From Promethearchaeota archaeon (GTDB lineage Archaea; Asgardarchaeota; Lokiarchaeia; Sigyniarchaeales; SOKP01), in assembly GCA_016840085.1 (NCBI GenBank), contig JAEOTA010000075.1, positions 1 through 43,518 on the forward strand: 43,518 bases of DNA, read 5' to 3'. The position numbers and the translations under genes are program-made. Of the stretch, positions 1 through 8,376 are shown piece after piece. How positions within the stretch are numbered: position 1 is the stretch's first letter; every line of letters begins with the position of its first letter. The notes beneath the pieces were generated by a model that was given only the letters and a program-made list of their open reading frames with translations, was not told where the DNA came from and searched no databases.

Positions 1-78
1 ACGTGGAGAATTAGAGAGATAAATACTGGAAACATCGCTGAGTTTAAGAATAGAATTATGGGTTTAAAAAGAGCCTAA
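1..78 (+). CDS. C-terminal end of an unidentified protein (partial)
   Basis: Frame 1 is open from the window edge to a TAA at 76-78 and gives a 25-residue charged tail ending in GLKRA. The other two plus frames stop within about 20 bases. The tail is too short to assign a family. It could be a chance open frame, but its end just before an AT-rich intergenic stretch fits a real gene end. Confidence 0.4.
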   Translation, partial: TWRIREINTGNIAEFKNRIMGLKRA

Positions 79-203
79 TCAAATTTGTCGAGTGAGTGGG
101 TTTTGACATTTAAGAAAAAAAAGAAAATTTGTAGTTATTTAAAATTTTTATTTTTAAATTTAACAGTTAAGATTTTTACACTTTTAGACTATTGAAAAGT
201 GCT

Positions 204-1391
204 ATGATTTCTAACGATAAACATGAAAATGATGAGTTAAAGAAGCGAATATCTGAGATTATTAAAGATTATGATAACCAGGGGATTCATCGTACTGGTA
301 CTAAAGTCGATTTAAATAGTGCTCATTGGTTAGAAAAAGAAGTAAAAAGGATAGGATTGAACCCTTATCTCGATGAATTTACCATTAATCGTTTAGATAT
401 TATAGAAACTTCATTGAATATTGACAATAAAAAGATTGATGGAATACCACTTTTTGATTGCATTTTTCCCGATAATAAAATAATTATAGGAAAATTAGGT
501 TTTCTTAAAGAAAAGAATACAATCGGCATCGCACGGACAAATAATGATAGGTTTAGGCATCTTAAGGAATACAGAAGGAGTAATCAACATCTTGGTTTGG
601 TTTTTATTACTCAAGGATTAACTCCTGGACTTTCGCTTATAAATGCGGAAAATTTCAAAGAACCTTTCGGTCCTCCAACTTTGCAAATTTCAAGTGATTA
701 TTGGTCATGGACTAAGTCAAATGTTGGAAAAGAAGCTACTCTTACTTTTAAAACCAAACGAACTCCTACTAAAGCGTTTAATGTTAATGTTCGAATAAAA
801 GGGAAAAATTCAAATTTAGCTCCTTTGATTGTGATGACACCTCGTAGTGGATGGTGGAACTGTGCTTCTGAAAGAGGTGGAGGTATTGCAATTTTATTAG
901 AAATGATGCATAATTTTTATATTAATCCACCATATAGGGATGTTATTTTTCTAGCAAATTCTGGTCATGAATTAGGGCATCTTGGACTTAATCATTTTCT
1001 CAAAGAGAATCATAATTTAATCAAAAATGCTTCATGCTGGATACATCTTGGTGCAAATATATCAGCAAAATCTCAAAAAAAAAAAAATAATGTACCAACC
1101 CCTATTATTACTATTCAAACTTCAGATGAAGAACTTGAGAAATTAGCTCTCAAGTCAATGAAATTGGTTGAAGTTAAGCCCAGTTGGAAAATTCCAGGTA
1201 CAAAAAGACCTTATGGTGAAGCAAGAAATGTTTTTGATGGTAATGGTCGTTATTTTTCAATATTAGGACTCTTTAATCCTTTGTTTCATCACCCTGATGA
1301 TCGATGGCCATATGCAATAGATTTAAATAAAACGCTAAAATTAACAAAAGCTCTTATTGATATAGGAAATCGAGTAGCTAATAAAAATTAG
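204..1391 (+). CDS. M28-family peptidase-like protein with degenerate metal site
   Basis: The 395-residue protein resembles zinc aminopeptidases of family M28, in the order helical start, PA-like insert, then the alpha/beta peptidase core. The core shows the hydrophobic strand before the first metal site (residues 208-216), then SGHELGH (253-259) where active members have a Glu-Glu-Leu-Gly motif, and FHHPDD (361-366) at the place of the last metal-binding His. The usual His-x-Asp and Asp-Asn-Ala-Ser-Gly motifs are replaced by TPRSG and SERGGG, so the two-zinc site looks incomplete and peptidase activity is doubtful. No signal peptide is seen. I chose the ATG at 204; an in-frame TTG at 192 would add four residues. 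A run of twelve A bases at 1075-1086 lies inside the gene and could attract sequencing indels, but the frame stays open. It faces the molybdoenzyme operon tail to tail. Confidence 0.7.
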   Translation: MISNDKHENDELKKRISEIIKDYDNQGIHRTGTKVDLNSAHWLEKEVKRIGLNPYLDEFTINRLDIIETSLNIDNKKIDGIPLFDCIFPDNKIIIGKLGFLKEKNTIGIARTNNDRFRHLKEYRRSNQHLGLVFITQGLTPGLSLINAENFKEPFGPPTLQISSDYWSWTKSNVGKEATLTFKTKRTPTKAFNVNVRIKGKNSNLAPLIVMTPRSGWWNCASERGGGIAILLEMMHNFYINPPYRDVIFLANSGHELGHLGLNHFLKENHNLIKNASCWIHLGANISAKSQKKKNNVPTPIITIQTSDEELEKLALKSMKLVEVKPSWKIPGTKRPYGEARNVFDGNGRYFSILGLFNPLFHHPDDRWPYAIDLNKTLKLTKALIDIGNRVANKN

Positions 1392-1397
1392 AAAATT

Positions 1398-1406
1398 AAA
1401 AAAAAA
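1398..1406 (-). terminator. oligo-T terminator of the 5743-1410 operon
   Basis: Nine A bases on the plus strand read as T9 on the minus strand, just past the stop of the 668-residue oxidoreductase. Such T runs without a hairpin are the usual archaeal termination signal. Confidence 0.4.
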
Positions 1407-1409
1407 GAG

Positions 1410-3416
1410 TTATTTCTTTTTGGGCTTAAATACAATTGCTGGTTTCGCAATGTCAGAATAGAAGAAACCAGAAGTTTCTTGGATATCACCATATTTTGCT
1501 TTTAATTCCTCTATTGTTCCCGAATCAAGAGCACGTGCATAACAAGCCTCCACACAGATAGGTTGCTTCCCAACATCGAGTCGATCAACACAATAATTAC
1601 ACTTTTGCATTTTAGTTTTTTCTCCATTAGCAAACTGAGGTGCTGAATAAGGGCATACATCTTTGCATAAATGTCCTGCACAATTAAGGCATCTCTCAGC
1701 TTCCTTGATTGCTGCCTCTTCATTAAACCCTAAAGTTACTTCTTTGAAATTTGACACTCTCTCAGATGCAGACAGAAGTGGCATTGGTTGACGCGTTTTT
1801 TTCTCAGTTCCAGAAGGAATATCTACTATTATTTTAGAGGCTTCAATTATTGGGCTCTGTCTAACTCGAAGTACATCACCTTGAAGATAACGATGGATAT
1901 GAGAAGTAGCTTTTTGACCATCAGCAATAGCATCAATAATACTTGTTATTCCACTAAAACAATCTCCAGCAACAAATACGCCCTTACTGTCGAGCATTAA
2001 TGTCTCCGGATCTGCTGTTATAGTTCCCATTTTCCCGATCTTTATCCTACCTGAGTTAATAATATCAGGTACCTGACCAATCGCAAAAATTACTGTATCT
2101 GCTTCTAATATTTGCTCTTTATCATCAACAAGATCAAAATGGGCTTCTCCATCATCATCAAAAGTACATCCTGTGATCTCAAGGCATGCTACTCCACTAA
2201 TCTTTCCATTATTGCTAATGATCTTTGTAAAAGTACGTGAATCATAGATCTGAATTCCTTCCTCACGAGCTTGTTCAACTTCAAAAATATCAGCTGGCAT
2301 GTCATCACAACACTCAAGACATGTTACCCCTACTTCAGCAGCACCAAGACGACGGGCAGTACGAGCACAATCCATAGCAACATTCCCACCACCTATTACT
2401 AAAACTTTATTACCAATTTTAACTTCTTTTCCAAGGTTCACATCTCGCATAAATGAGGTTCCTACTAAAGTACCGTCTAAATCGGCACCGGGTATCTCTA
2501 ATTTTTTACCTTTATGAGCACCTATTGCTACTAATACCGCACCATATCCCTGTTTCAAAAGTTCATCTATACCTTTTCCAAAATCAATTTGAGTATTAGT
2601 TTTGATTTCTACACCAAGAGCTTTAATATAATCAATATCTCTATTTAGAATATCGCGTGGTAGACGGTGTTCTGGTATGCCTACAGATAGCATCCCTCCA
2701 ACTACAGATAATGCTTCAAAAATGGTAACACCATAACCTAATCTTATAAGGTCATAAGCAGCAGCTAATCCTGCTGGACCTGAGCCAATAATAGCTACTT
2801 CCTCTGATTGAGTTTGTGATACCTTTCTTGGAAGTTCTATAGGGACATTATCTGCTACAAAACCTTTAAGTGCTTCAATAGCAATTGCTTGATCCACTTC
2901 TTTTCGAGCGCATACTTCTTCACAAGGATGAAGGCAAACTCTCCCACATACTGAAGGTAAGGGCATTCTTCGTCTGATTAAGTCAAGAGCTTCCTTAAAC
3001 CTACCTTTAGCAATCAAAGCAGTATAAGCAGGAATAGGGAGATGAACCGGACAAGCTACTTGGCAAGGAGCTTGAAATTCACCATAATTGAGTTCAGAAC
3101 CCATAGATTCCTTGGATATTATACCACAAGGGTGTTCTTCACGACATTTATCCTTATCAACTATAACAATCCCATCTTCCTCTCTTTTTATTATTGCCTC
3201 ATTAGGACAGACGTAGGAGCATATTGGTTCTTCACAGTGATAACAGTTTGAGATAAGATAACTGGCAAAAATGTCTGGATATGGGCCTTCTTCTTGATAA
3301 AGAATTCTCATCCATGATGCTGAACCTGCTGGTTGATCATGCCAATCCTTGCATGCTACTCTACAAGCATGACAACCTGCACACCTTGTTTGATCAAAAT
3401 AAAATCCTACTTGCAT
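1410..3416 (-). CDS. DmsB-like ferredoxin with an inserted GltD-like FAD/NAD(P) oxidoreductase
   Basis: This 668-residue protein is a composite electron-transfer subunit. Residues 1-97 are the first half of a DmsB-type ferredoxin (C12, C15, C18, C22; C58, C61, C66, C70; C91, C97). Residues about 115-190 match the Cys-rich N-terminal domain of glutamate-synthase small subunits (C118, C122, C157, C161, C165, C169). Residues 206-510 are the two-dinucleotide oxidoreductase, with GSGPAG at 211-216, GGGNVA at 342-347 and the FAD-closing VFVAGD at 480-485. The ferredoxin then resumes at about 570-668 (C576, C579, C584, C588, C606, C609, C621, C625). The 185-residue ferredoxin at 15714 aligns to both ends with no insert, which shows where the oxidoreductase was placed. 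It starts two bases after the stop of the molybdoenzyme gene, with GGAGGG for ribosome binding. Inferred role: moving electrons between the molybdenum subunit and NAD(P)H. Confidence 0.9.
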   Translation of the reverse strand: MQVGFYFDQTRCAGCHACRVACKDWHDQPAGSASWMRILYQEEGPYPDIFASYLISNCYHCEEPICSYVCPNEAIIKREEDGIVIVDKDKCREEHPCGIISKESMGSELNYGEFQAPCQVACPVHLPIPAYTALIAKGRFKEALDLIRRRMPLPSVCGRVCLHPCEEVCARKEVDQAIAIEALKGFVADNVPIELPRKVSQTQSEEVAIIGSGPAGLAAAYDLIRLGYGVTIFEALSVVGGMLSVGIPEHRLPRDILNRDIDYIKALGVEIKTNTQIDFGKGIDELLKQGYGAVLVAIGAHKGKKLEIPGADLDGTLVGTSFMRDVNLGKEVKIGNKVLVIGGGNVAMDCARTARRLGAAEVGVTCLECCDDMPADIFEVEQAREEGIQIYDSRTFTKIISNNGKISGVACLEITGCTFDDDGEAHFDLVDDKEQILEADTVIFAIGQVPDIINSGRIKIGKMGTITADPETLMLDSKGVFVAGDCFSGITSIIDAIADGQKATSHIHRYLQGDVLRVRQSPIIEASKIIVDIPSGTEKKTRQPMPLLSASERVSNFKEVTLGFNEEAAIKEAERCLNCAGHLCKDVCPYSAPQFANGEKTKMQKCNYCVDRLDVGKQPICVEACYARALDSGTIEELKAKYGDIQETSGFFYSDIAKPAIVFKPKKK

Positions 3417-3418
3417 AC

Positions 3419-5743
3419 TTAAGCCCCTCCTTTTTCAAATTTTACTTCAACTAAACACGTTTTTAACGCTGCAGCTCCACCTTCACTCATCTCATCTTTA
3501 GTTAGTGTATTTGCACAACCACCTCTGTCAATACCTTCCTCATCAGGACTATACCATGCTCCTTCTGGCATTGCAACTACTCCAGGGATAATTCTTTTTG
3601 TTACCCAAGCAGGGACAGCAATAGTTCCACGATCATTGTATACTAGAACAATATCTCCGTTTCTAACACCTCTCGGTTCTGCATCGATTGGATTAATCCA
3701 TAATCTATGTAATCCTAGTTCTTGTAACCACTCAATCTTTTGCAATTCAGAATGGACTGAATGTCGTGGATGAAAACTAAGGAATTGTAGGGGATATTTT
3801 TCAGCTAGAGGATCATCACGATTCTCCCATGTTGGAATGTATGCTGCAATAGGTGGACATAGTGGATTATTCCAACTTGCGATTTGATCTGAATAAATTT
3901 CTATTTTTTTTGATGGTGTTGGAAAGGGATTGTTCTCAAAATCTTCTATATTCTTTTGAAATGCAACATAAGGTTCCTTTAGTTCGACTCTATGAACACT
4001 ATCTCTTTTATATTTATCATAATCTTTTACATGTTGTCTTACATCTGCTGCTACTACAGAAAAGACACGTAAAAACTTATCATTGACATTATCATATTGC
4101 TCTACAGCCGTTTTCACAGATTTTCTCATAGAATTTAAAAATCCTTCAAGAACATGCTCTCTCCCAAAATTTTCTATACCAAGCCTTTCAGCTAATTCTT
4201 CAGCGATAGTCAGATCATCTTTACATTCACCCATCGGCTCAATTGCTTTATTCATATGGGTGAAATAAGGTCCAGATGGCCAAGGTCTTGTGAGATCGCT
4301 CCTTGCAGCAAAACTTGTTGCAGGAAGAACGATATCTGCATACTGAGCAGTGGGCGTTAGCCACAATTCAGGTACAACAGTAAATAAATCTTCTCTTTGC
4401 ATAGCCTTTCTAGATTTATTAACATTTCCTATTTGGTTAACAAAATCACATTGTACAAACCAGGCAAATTTTATGTCAGCAGGATATCCACCTGATTTTC
4501 CTTTAAGGATTCCATCAAAAATCTTATTAACATGGATTCTAGTATCCAAACGGTCTCTAGGATTGATATTTCCCCTTAAAGATTTACCCTTTGGGTATGC
4601 TTTATTAATTCCTGGAGGAATTGCAATACTCCTGAACATATGACCATATGGGATTCCATGGAGCCCTCCACAAGCGCTTCCCCCATGTTTTCCAATATTT
4701 CCAGTCATAGCAGAAAGTGTGATAGCTGCACGGTTGTATTGTCCTCCCATGTACGATCTAGCAGGGCCTTGAGCATCTTCCAATGCAGCAGGTTTAGTTG
4801 TTGCATACTCACGAGCTAATGCTTCAATAATTGAAGCATTCACACCACATATTTTTTCAGCCCACTCTGGTGTTTTTGGAATTCCATCTTCTTCACCCAT
4901 AACATATGTTTTATATTTATCAAATCCATGAGTATATTTATCGAGGAACTCTTGATCCTGAAGATTTTCCTTAATCAATACATATGCCATCGCAGCCATC
5001 ATTGCAACATCTGTTCCGGGTATTATAGGAATCCACTGATCTGCTAAAATTAAGGCGGAATCTGAATATCTAGGATCTACTACTATTATTTTCGCTCCGT
5101 TTTCTTTTGCTTTTATTAGCCACCAAAGTGTATTTGTCCCCCCTATCATACGTGCAGGGTCAAAACCCCAAAGAATTATTAATTTTGAGTTCATCCAATC
5201 ATCACGGCTATGTCCTACGAAAATCTGTCCAAATCCATATGAAGCTTGAGTACCGAAGATAGCTCCTTGCGAGGAAATGTTCCCATATGAAGTTGTAAAT
5301 CCCCCTAATGAATTAAATAGCCTTGCATATGCAACAGCAGGAAGATGCAATGCTCCAAAATAACCTCCATTGCTTATAGCCAAAATACTTTGATTCCCAT
5401 ATTTTTCTATGACTTCTTTAATTTTAGTTACGATAATATCATAAGCTTCATCCCAAGATATCCTTTCGAATTTTCCCGATCCTTTAGGTCCAGCCCTTTT
5501 TAATGGATATTTCAATCTATCAGGATGATAAAGATATCCTCTCAATGATCTGCATCTTAGACATGCTCTAAGTTGTTTATCAGGATCTGCTGTATCATCA
5601 CCTTCAATGCGTATAATTTTTCCATCCTTGACATGGAACCTTAAGGGACACCGACCTCCACAATCAAATGCAGAAGTAGTTCTTACAATTTTTACTCCTT
5701 TGTCATCTATATTCTCTTCTTGATTTACCATATGATCTACCAA
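3419..5743 (-). CDS. DmsA-like molybdopterin oxidoreductase, catalytic subunit (locus 1)
   Basis: The 774-residue protein belongs to the DMSO-reductase family and resembles DmsA throughout: an N-terminal [4Fe-4S] domain, then molybdopterin-binding domains (RISWDEAYD near 95, VVDPRYSD near 222, PGTDVAMM near 243) and a C-terminal dinucleotide-binding domain. The likely Mo ligand is a Ser in YGNISSQG (S157 or S158), as in DmsA. The first cluster Cys of the usual C-x3-C-x3-C motif is Ser24; C28, C32 and C61 remain and an extra C64 follows. There is no twin-arginine leader, so it should be cytoplasmic. It heads a two-gene operon with the ferredoxin/GltD fusion at 1410. The substrate cannot be read from sequence; S-oxide or N-oxide reduction, or hydroxylation of an organic substrate, are possible. 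Confidence 0.9.
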   Translation of the reverse strand: MVDHMVNQEENIDDKGVKIVRTTSAFDCGGRCPLRFHVKDGKIIRIEGDDTADPDKQLRACLRCRSLRGYLYHPDRLKYPLKRAGPKGSGKFERISWDEAYDIIVTKIKEVIEKYGNQSILAISNGGYFGALHLPAVAYARLFNSLGGFTTSYGNISSQGAIFGTQASYGFGQIFVGHSRDDWMNSKLIILWGFDPARMIGGTNTLWWLIKAKENGAKIIVVDPRYSDSALILADQWIPIIPGTDVAMMAAMAYVLIKENLQDQEFLDKYTHGFDKYKTYVMGEEDGIPKTPEWAEKICGVNASIIEALAREYATTKPAALEDAQGPARSYMGGQYNRAAITLSAMTGNIGKHGGSACGGLHGIPYGHMFRSIAIPPGINKAYPKGKSLRGNINPRDRLDTRIHVNKIFDGILKGKSGGYPADIKFAWFVQCDFVNQIGNVNKSRKAMQREDLFTVVPELWLTPTAQYADIVLPATSFAARSDLTRPWPSGPYFTHMNKAIEPMGECKDDLTIAEELAERLGIENFGREHVLEGFLNSMRKSVKTAVEQYDNVNDKFLRVFSVVAADVRQHVKDYDKYKRDSVHRVELKEPYVAFQKNIEDFENNPFPTPSKKIEIYSDQIASWNNPLCPPIAAYIPTWENRDDPLAEKYPLQFLSFHPRHSVHSELQKIEWLQELGLHRLWINPIDAEPRGVRNGDIVLVYNDRGTIAVPAWVTKRIIPGVVAMPEGAWYSPDEEGIDRGGCANTLTKDEMSEGGAAALKTCLVEVKFEKGGA
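3424..3429 (-). promoter_or_regulatory. Shine-Dalgarno GGAGGG of the 668-aa oxidoreductase
   Basis: On the minus strand GGAGGG lies inside the last codons of the upstream molybdoenzyme gene, about seven bases before the ATG at 3416. It supports translational coupling and shows this organism uses Shine-Dalgarno sites inside operons. Confidence 0.6.
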
Positions 5744-5870
5744 TAGATTATTGATAATTTTATATTTTTTTAAAAATAATTTTAATGTATGAAAATTTAT
5801 AGTTTATTAAAGTTATTCTAGAATCCTTCAGTTATTAACTTTAAAGAAATCAATTTAAGCTAGATTTTAT

Positions 5871-5878
5871 AAAAAAAA
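5871..5878 (-). terminator. oligo-T terminator after the URO-D-like gene
   Basis: A8 on the plus strand (T8 on the minus strand) lies about 17 bases past the URO-D-like stop, in the 151-base gap before the molybdoenzyme start. It indicates separate transcription units. Confidence 0.35.
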
Positions 5879-5894
5879 GATGTGAAGCTAATCC

Positions 5895-7052
5895 CTAATA
5901 TATATCTCCATAATCTTGTATCGCTTTAAAGAGAGCAATTATATTTTCTGGGGGGTGATCCAATAAGAAATTTGTTGGACCAGGAATGTATCCTCCCTTT
6001 TTTCCTAAAGTGAGAATATCATTTTTAATTGAATTTCTAATATATTCAGGAGTTTCATATTTCAGCATTTCTGAATCATCCACAGTTCCAATTAGGCTAA
6101 TTTCTGGATATTTTTCTCTATACATTTTTAAATCATTATTTTTAGGCTTCAATGATTCTACTCCGTCGATGCCTATCTCAACAAAATCTGGGAAAATCTC
6201 ACCTATATTTCCACAACTATGGATAACAAATTTAGCACCTCCATCATGGGCAATTTTTACATATTCTGATAAGGTTGGTTTAATAAATTTCCGCCATTGC
6301 TTTACATTCATTTGTAAACCCGCATTAAATCCATAATCATCTCCACACATAACGACATCAGGTTTTTGTTTCATTAATAACTGAAGTGAGGGTTCTTCAA
6401 ATGTTTCCCATTGAAAATCTATATGTTGTTTAAGAAATCCTGGTTCTTTCCTAGCAAAACGAGCAAAATTCGCAAGTCCAATTCCAAAAACACAATTTTC
6501 AAATGGTCCACTTATTCCCTGAGACACTACAATATCATATTTTTCCAACATGGTCTTTCGTATTCTTGACAAATTTCGGAAACCACTAGTATTTGGTTTT
6601 AATTCTTTTTCTTTTTCCCAATATTCTTCAATATGTTCCTTTTTTAATAGTGCAGGACCAGTATACCACAGATGAGGTATTCCATCTTCTTTTATAACCG
6701 CATCATATGTGCCTCCTGATTGAAGTAATATTTTGTTAGTAAAATCTAATTGTATTAAGCCTCCTCCAGCAATACTCCAACACATATCGATTTTAGCATC
6801 AATTCCTCCAGGTAAAATTTCTGGAGGCGAAAATTTAGCTACTATTGAATGAATAAAGGGTATCATAGAGGAAACTCTATCCTTATCTAATTGTTCCATA
6901 TCTTCTTCTGTAAGCTTATAAGGCGAATTCATAAATCGATATACAAAATCGCAATCACCACCTAAGATAAAGCTAGGGACGCGATCTGGAATTTTTCCCT
7001 CCAAGACCGTTAAAACTCTTTCAAGAGCAGACATTTTTTGAATTTTAGTCAT
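5895..7052 (-). CDS. URO-D/MtaA-like protein (uroporphyrinogen decarboxylase family)
   Basis: The 385-residue TIM-barrel protein resembles the uroporphyrinogen-decarboxylase superfamily, which includes corrinoid methyltransferases such as MtaA and CmuA. The start (RVLTVLEGKIPDRVP, residues 12-26) is typical. HSC at 278-280 followed by GNI resembles the His-x-Cys zinc site of the methyltransferase branch, but the later Cys ligand of MtaA is not evident: the region GTVDDSE at 322-328 has none. A methyl or corrinoid role is therefore possible but unproven, and tetrapyrrole decarboxylation is unlikely given the context. It is last in a run with the SCP2-like and crotonase genes (gaps of 17 and 7 bases), preceded by a GGTGG ribosome site. 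No corrinoid protein is encoded nearby. Confidence 0.8.
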   Translation of the reverse strand: MTKIQKMSALERVLTVLEGKIPDRVPSFILGGDCDFVYRFMNSPYKLTEEDMEQLDKDRVSSMIPFIHSIVAKFSPPEILPGGIDAKIDMCWSIAGGGLIQLDFTNKILLQSGGTYDAVIKEDGIPHLWYTGPALLKKEHIEEYWEKEKELKPNTSGFRNLSRIRKTMLEKYDIVVSQGISGPFENCVFGIGLANFARFARKEPGFLKQHIDFQWETFEEPSLQLLMKQKPDVVMCGDDYGFNAGLQMNVKQWRKFIKPTLSEYVKIAHDGGAKFVIHSCGNIGEIFPDFVEIGIDGVESLKPKNNDLKMYREKYPEISLIGTVDDSEMLKYETPEYIRNSIKNDILTLGKKGGYIPGPTNFLLDHPPENIIALFKAIQDYGDIY

Positions 7053-7069
7053 TTTAAACCACCCGCATT

Positions 7070-7426
7070 TTAAGATAAATTTCTAAGCAAAATCCTAAAT
7101 ATAAGTCCTTCATTTTTCATCTTTACTTTTCCCTCATCTATCCCTTTCTTTAAAGCTGCAGGTCCTCCAAAAATATAACTCTGAGGTGTTGCTAAATAAC
7201 TATCACAATTTAAATTGTCTAATTCCGTGATTTCGTTTATATCCTCTAATTTTTCCATTTCAAAGGTTCCATTATCAATTTTGACTAATACAGCTGGAGG
7301 TTGATCAGTTATATATACTATAAATATAGTGTTATCTGGAAAATCTCTTTTTAATTTCCCGAATATCTGCCTTCTCCATAGACCCGAATAAATTAAAGCA
7401 GGAATACCTCTAAACTTTGCACACAC
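7070..7426 (-). CDS. small SCP2-like lipid-binding protein
   Basis: The 118-residue protein has the pattern of a sterol-carrier-protein-2 domain: alternating strands (IFIVYITD, AVLVKIDN), a segment predicted as helix-loop, and the C-terminal signature in which GGPAALKKGIDEGKVKM (88-104) matches the family's final helix and strand. SCP2 proteins bind fatty acyl-CoA, sterols or other hydrophobic ligands. The start is GTG at 7426, since no in-frame ATG lies upstream. It sits between a crotonase and the URO-D-like gene in one tight operon, which suggests it carries or presents a lipid-like substrate. Family assignment is by pattern only. Confidence 0.6.
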   Translation of the reverse strand: MCAKFRGIPALIYSGLWRRQIFGKLKRDFPDNTIFIVYITDQPPAVLVKIDNGTFEMEKLEDINEITELDNLNCDSYLATPQSYIFGGPAALKKGIDEGKVKMKNEGLIFRILLRNLS

Positions 7427-7433
7427 GTTAATA

Positions 7434-8270
7434 TCACTCTAAAGGAAAAAACTTGGGTAAATCTCCAGGTACTTTCAATTTCCATTTGGGTCTTCTTTTT
7501 TGAAGAAAAGATATTACTCCTTCACGCGCATCTGGTTGTAAACCTGTCCAGCCAAAATATTGGTGATTTATCATCTCTGCCTTATCTACATCTGTTTCAG
7601 TAAGAAATTGATATAACATTCTCTTTGTAAGAGATACACTCACAGGCGCACTTAATAATATCTCATCAGCTATTTCTCGGGCGGTATCCATTAATTTATC
7701 ATCAGGGACTACTCGACTAACAAGCCCATACTCTAAAGATTCTTGAGCATTTAAGATTCTACCAGTATACATTAATTCAGCAGCACGACTAATTCCAATA
7801 ATACGAGGTAAAATCCAAGGACAAGCAATTTCAGGTATAACACCTCGTCGATTAAATACAATTCCTATACGTGCACTCTCGGAAGCAATTCGTATATCAA
7901 AAGGTAGAATAAATGTGACACCAACTCCTACGGTAGGACCATTAATTGCTACTATTACAGGTTTCATTAACGAAAAGTACCGTTTAATTGCACTTCCTTG
8001 ACGCCTAGCTCTTTGTTCTTGCTCTTCACGTGGTAGATTAGAACCATCAAATGTTGTAGCACCACCCGATAAATCAGCACCAGCACAAAATCCTCTTCCT
8101 GCACCAGTTATTATTGTAACCCGTAGGTTGGGATCCTCTTCAACTTTCATAAGTGCATCCCAGAGTTCTGCTCCCATCTGCCATGTCCAAGCATTCAAAC
8201 GTTTTGGTCTGTTTAAAGTAATTGTCGCGATTTTATCTAAAGGTTCAAAAATAATTTGTTCATATTCCAT
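7434..8270 (-). CDS. crotonase-family enoyl-CoA isomerase-like protein
   Basis: The 278-residue protein has the crotonase fold: LNRPKRLNAW near 19, the oxyanion-hole strand GFCAGADL (near 60) and the NGPTVGVG loop. The two Glu residues of true hydratases are replaced (Thr in place of Glu144 and Phe in place of Glu164, rat numbering). A Glu is present in GVIPE at the place used by delta3-delta2-enoyl-CoA isomerases and PaaG-like enzymes, so double-bond isomerisation is more likely than hydration. The ATG at 8270 is preceded by GGAGG on the minus strand. It heads the operon with the SCP2-like and URO-D-like genes. Confidence 0.85.
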   Translation of the reverse strand: MEYEQIIFEPLDKIATITLNRPKRLNAWTWQMGAELWDALMKVEEDPNLRVTIITGAGRGFCAGADLSGGATTFDGSNLPREEQEQRARRQGSAIKRYFSLMKPVIVAINGPTVGVGVTFILPFDIRIASESARIGIVFNRRGVIPEIACPWILPRIIGISRAAELMYTGRILNAQESLEYGLVSRVVPDDKLMDTAREIADEILLSAPVSVSLTKRMLYQFLTETDVDKAEMINHQYFGWTGLQPDAREGVISFLQKRRPKWKLKVPGDLPKFFPLE

Positions 8271-8376
8271 ATTTACAAATGCCTCCTTTTTTAAAAAAAA
8301 ATAAAAAAATTTTTTTTAAATTTAAATAATGTTATCTTTTCTTTTTGATAAATCTGTTGTATTAATTTTGTGGTTT

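Noticed and set aside
3419..5743. Tat-exported molybdoenzyme
   Set aside because: None of the three large subunits starts with a twin-arginine signal; the N-termini go straight into the Fe-S domain.
5986..6336. 116-codon open frame antisense to the URO-D-like gene
   Set aside because: Shadow of a conserved protein; no ribosome site or recognisable product.
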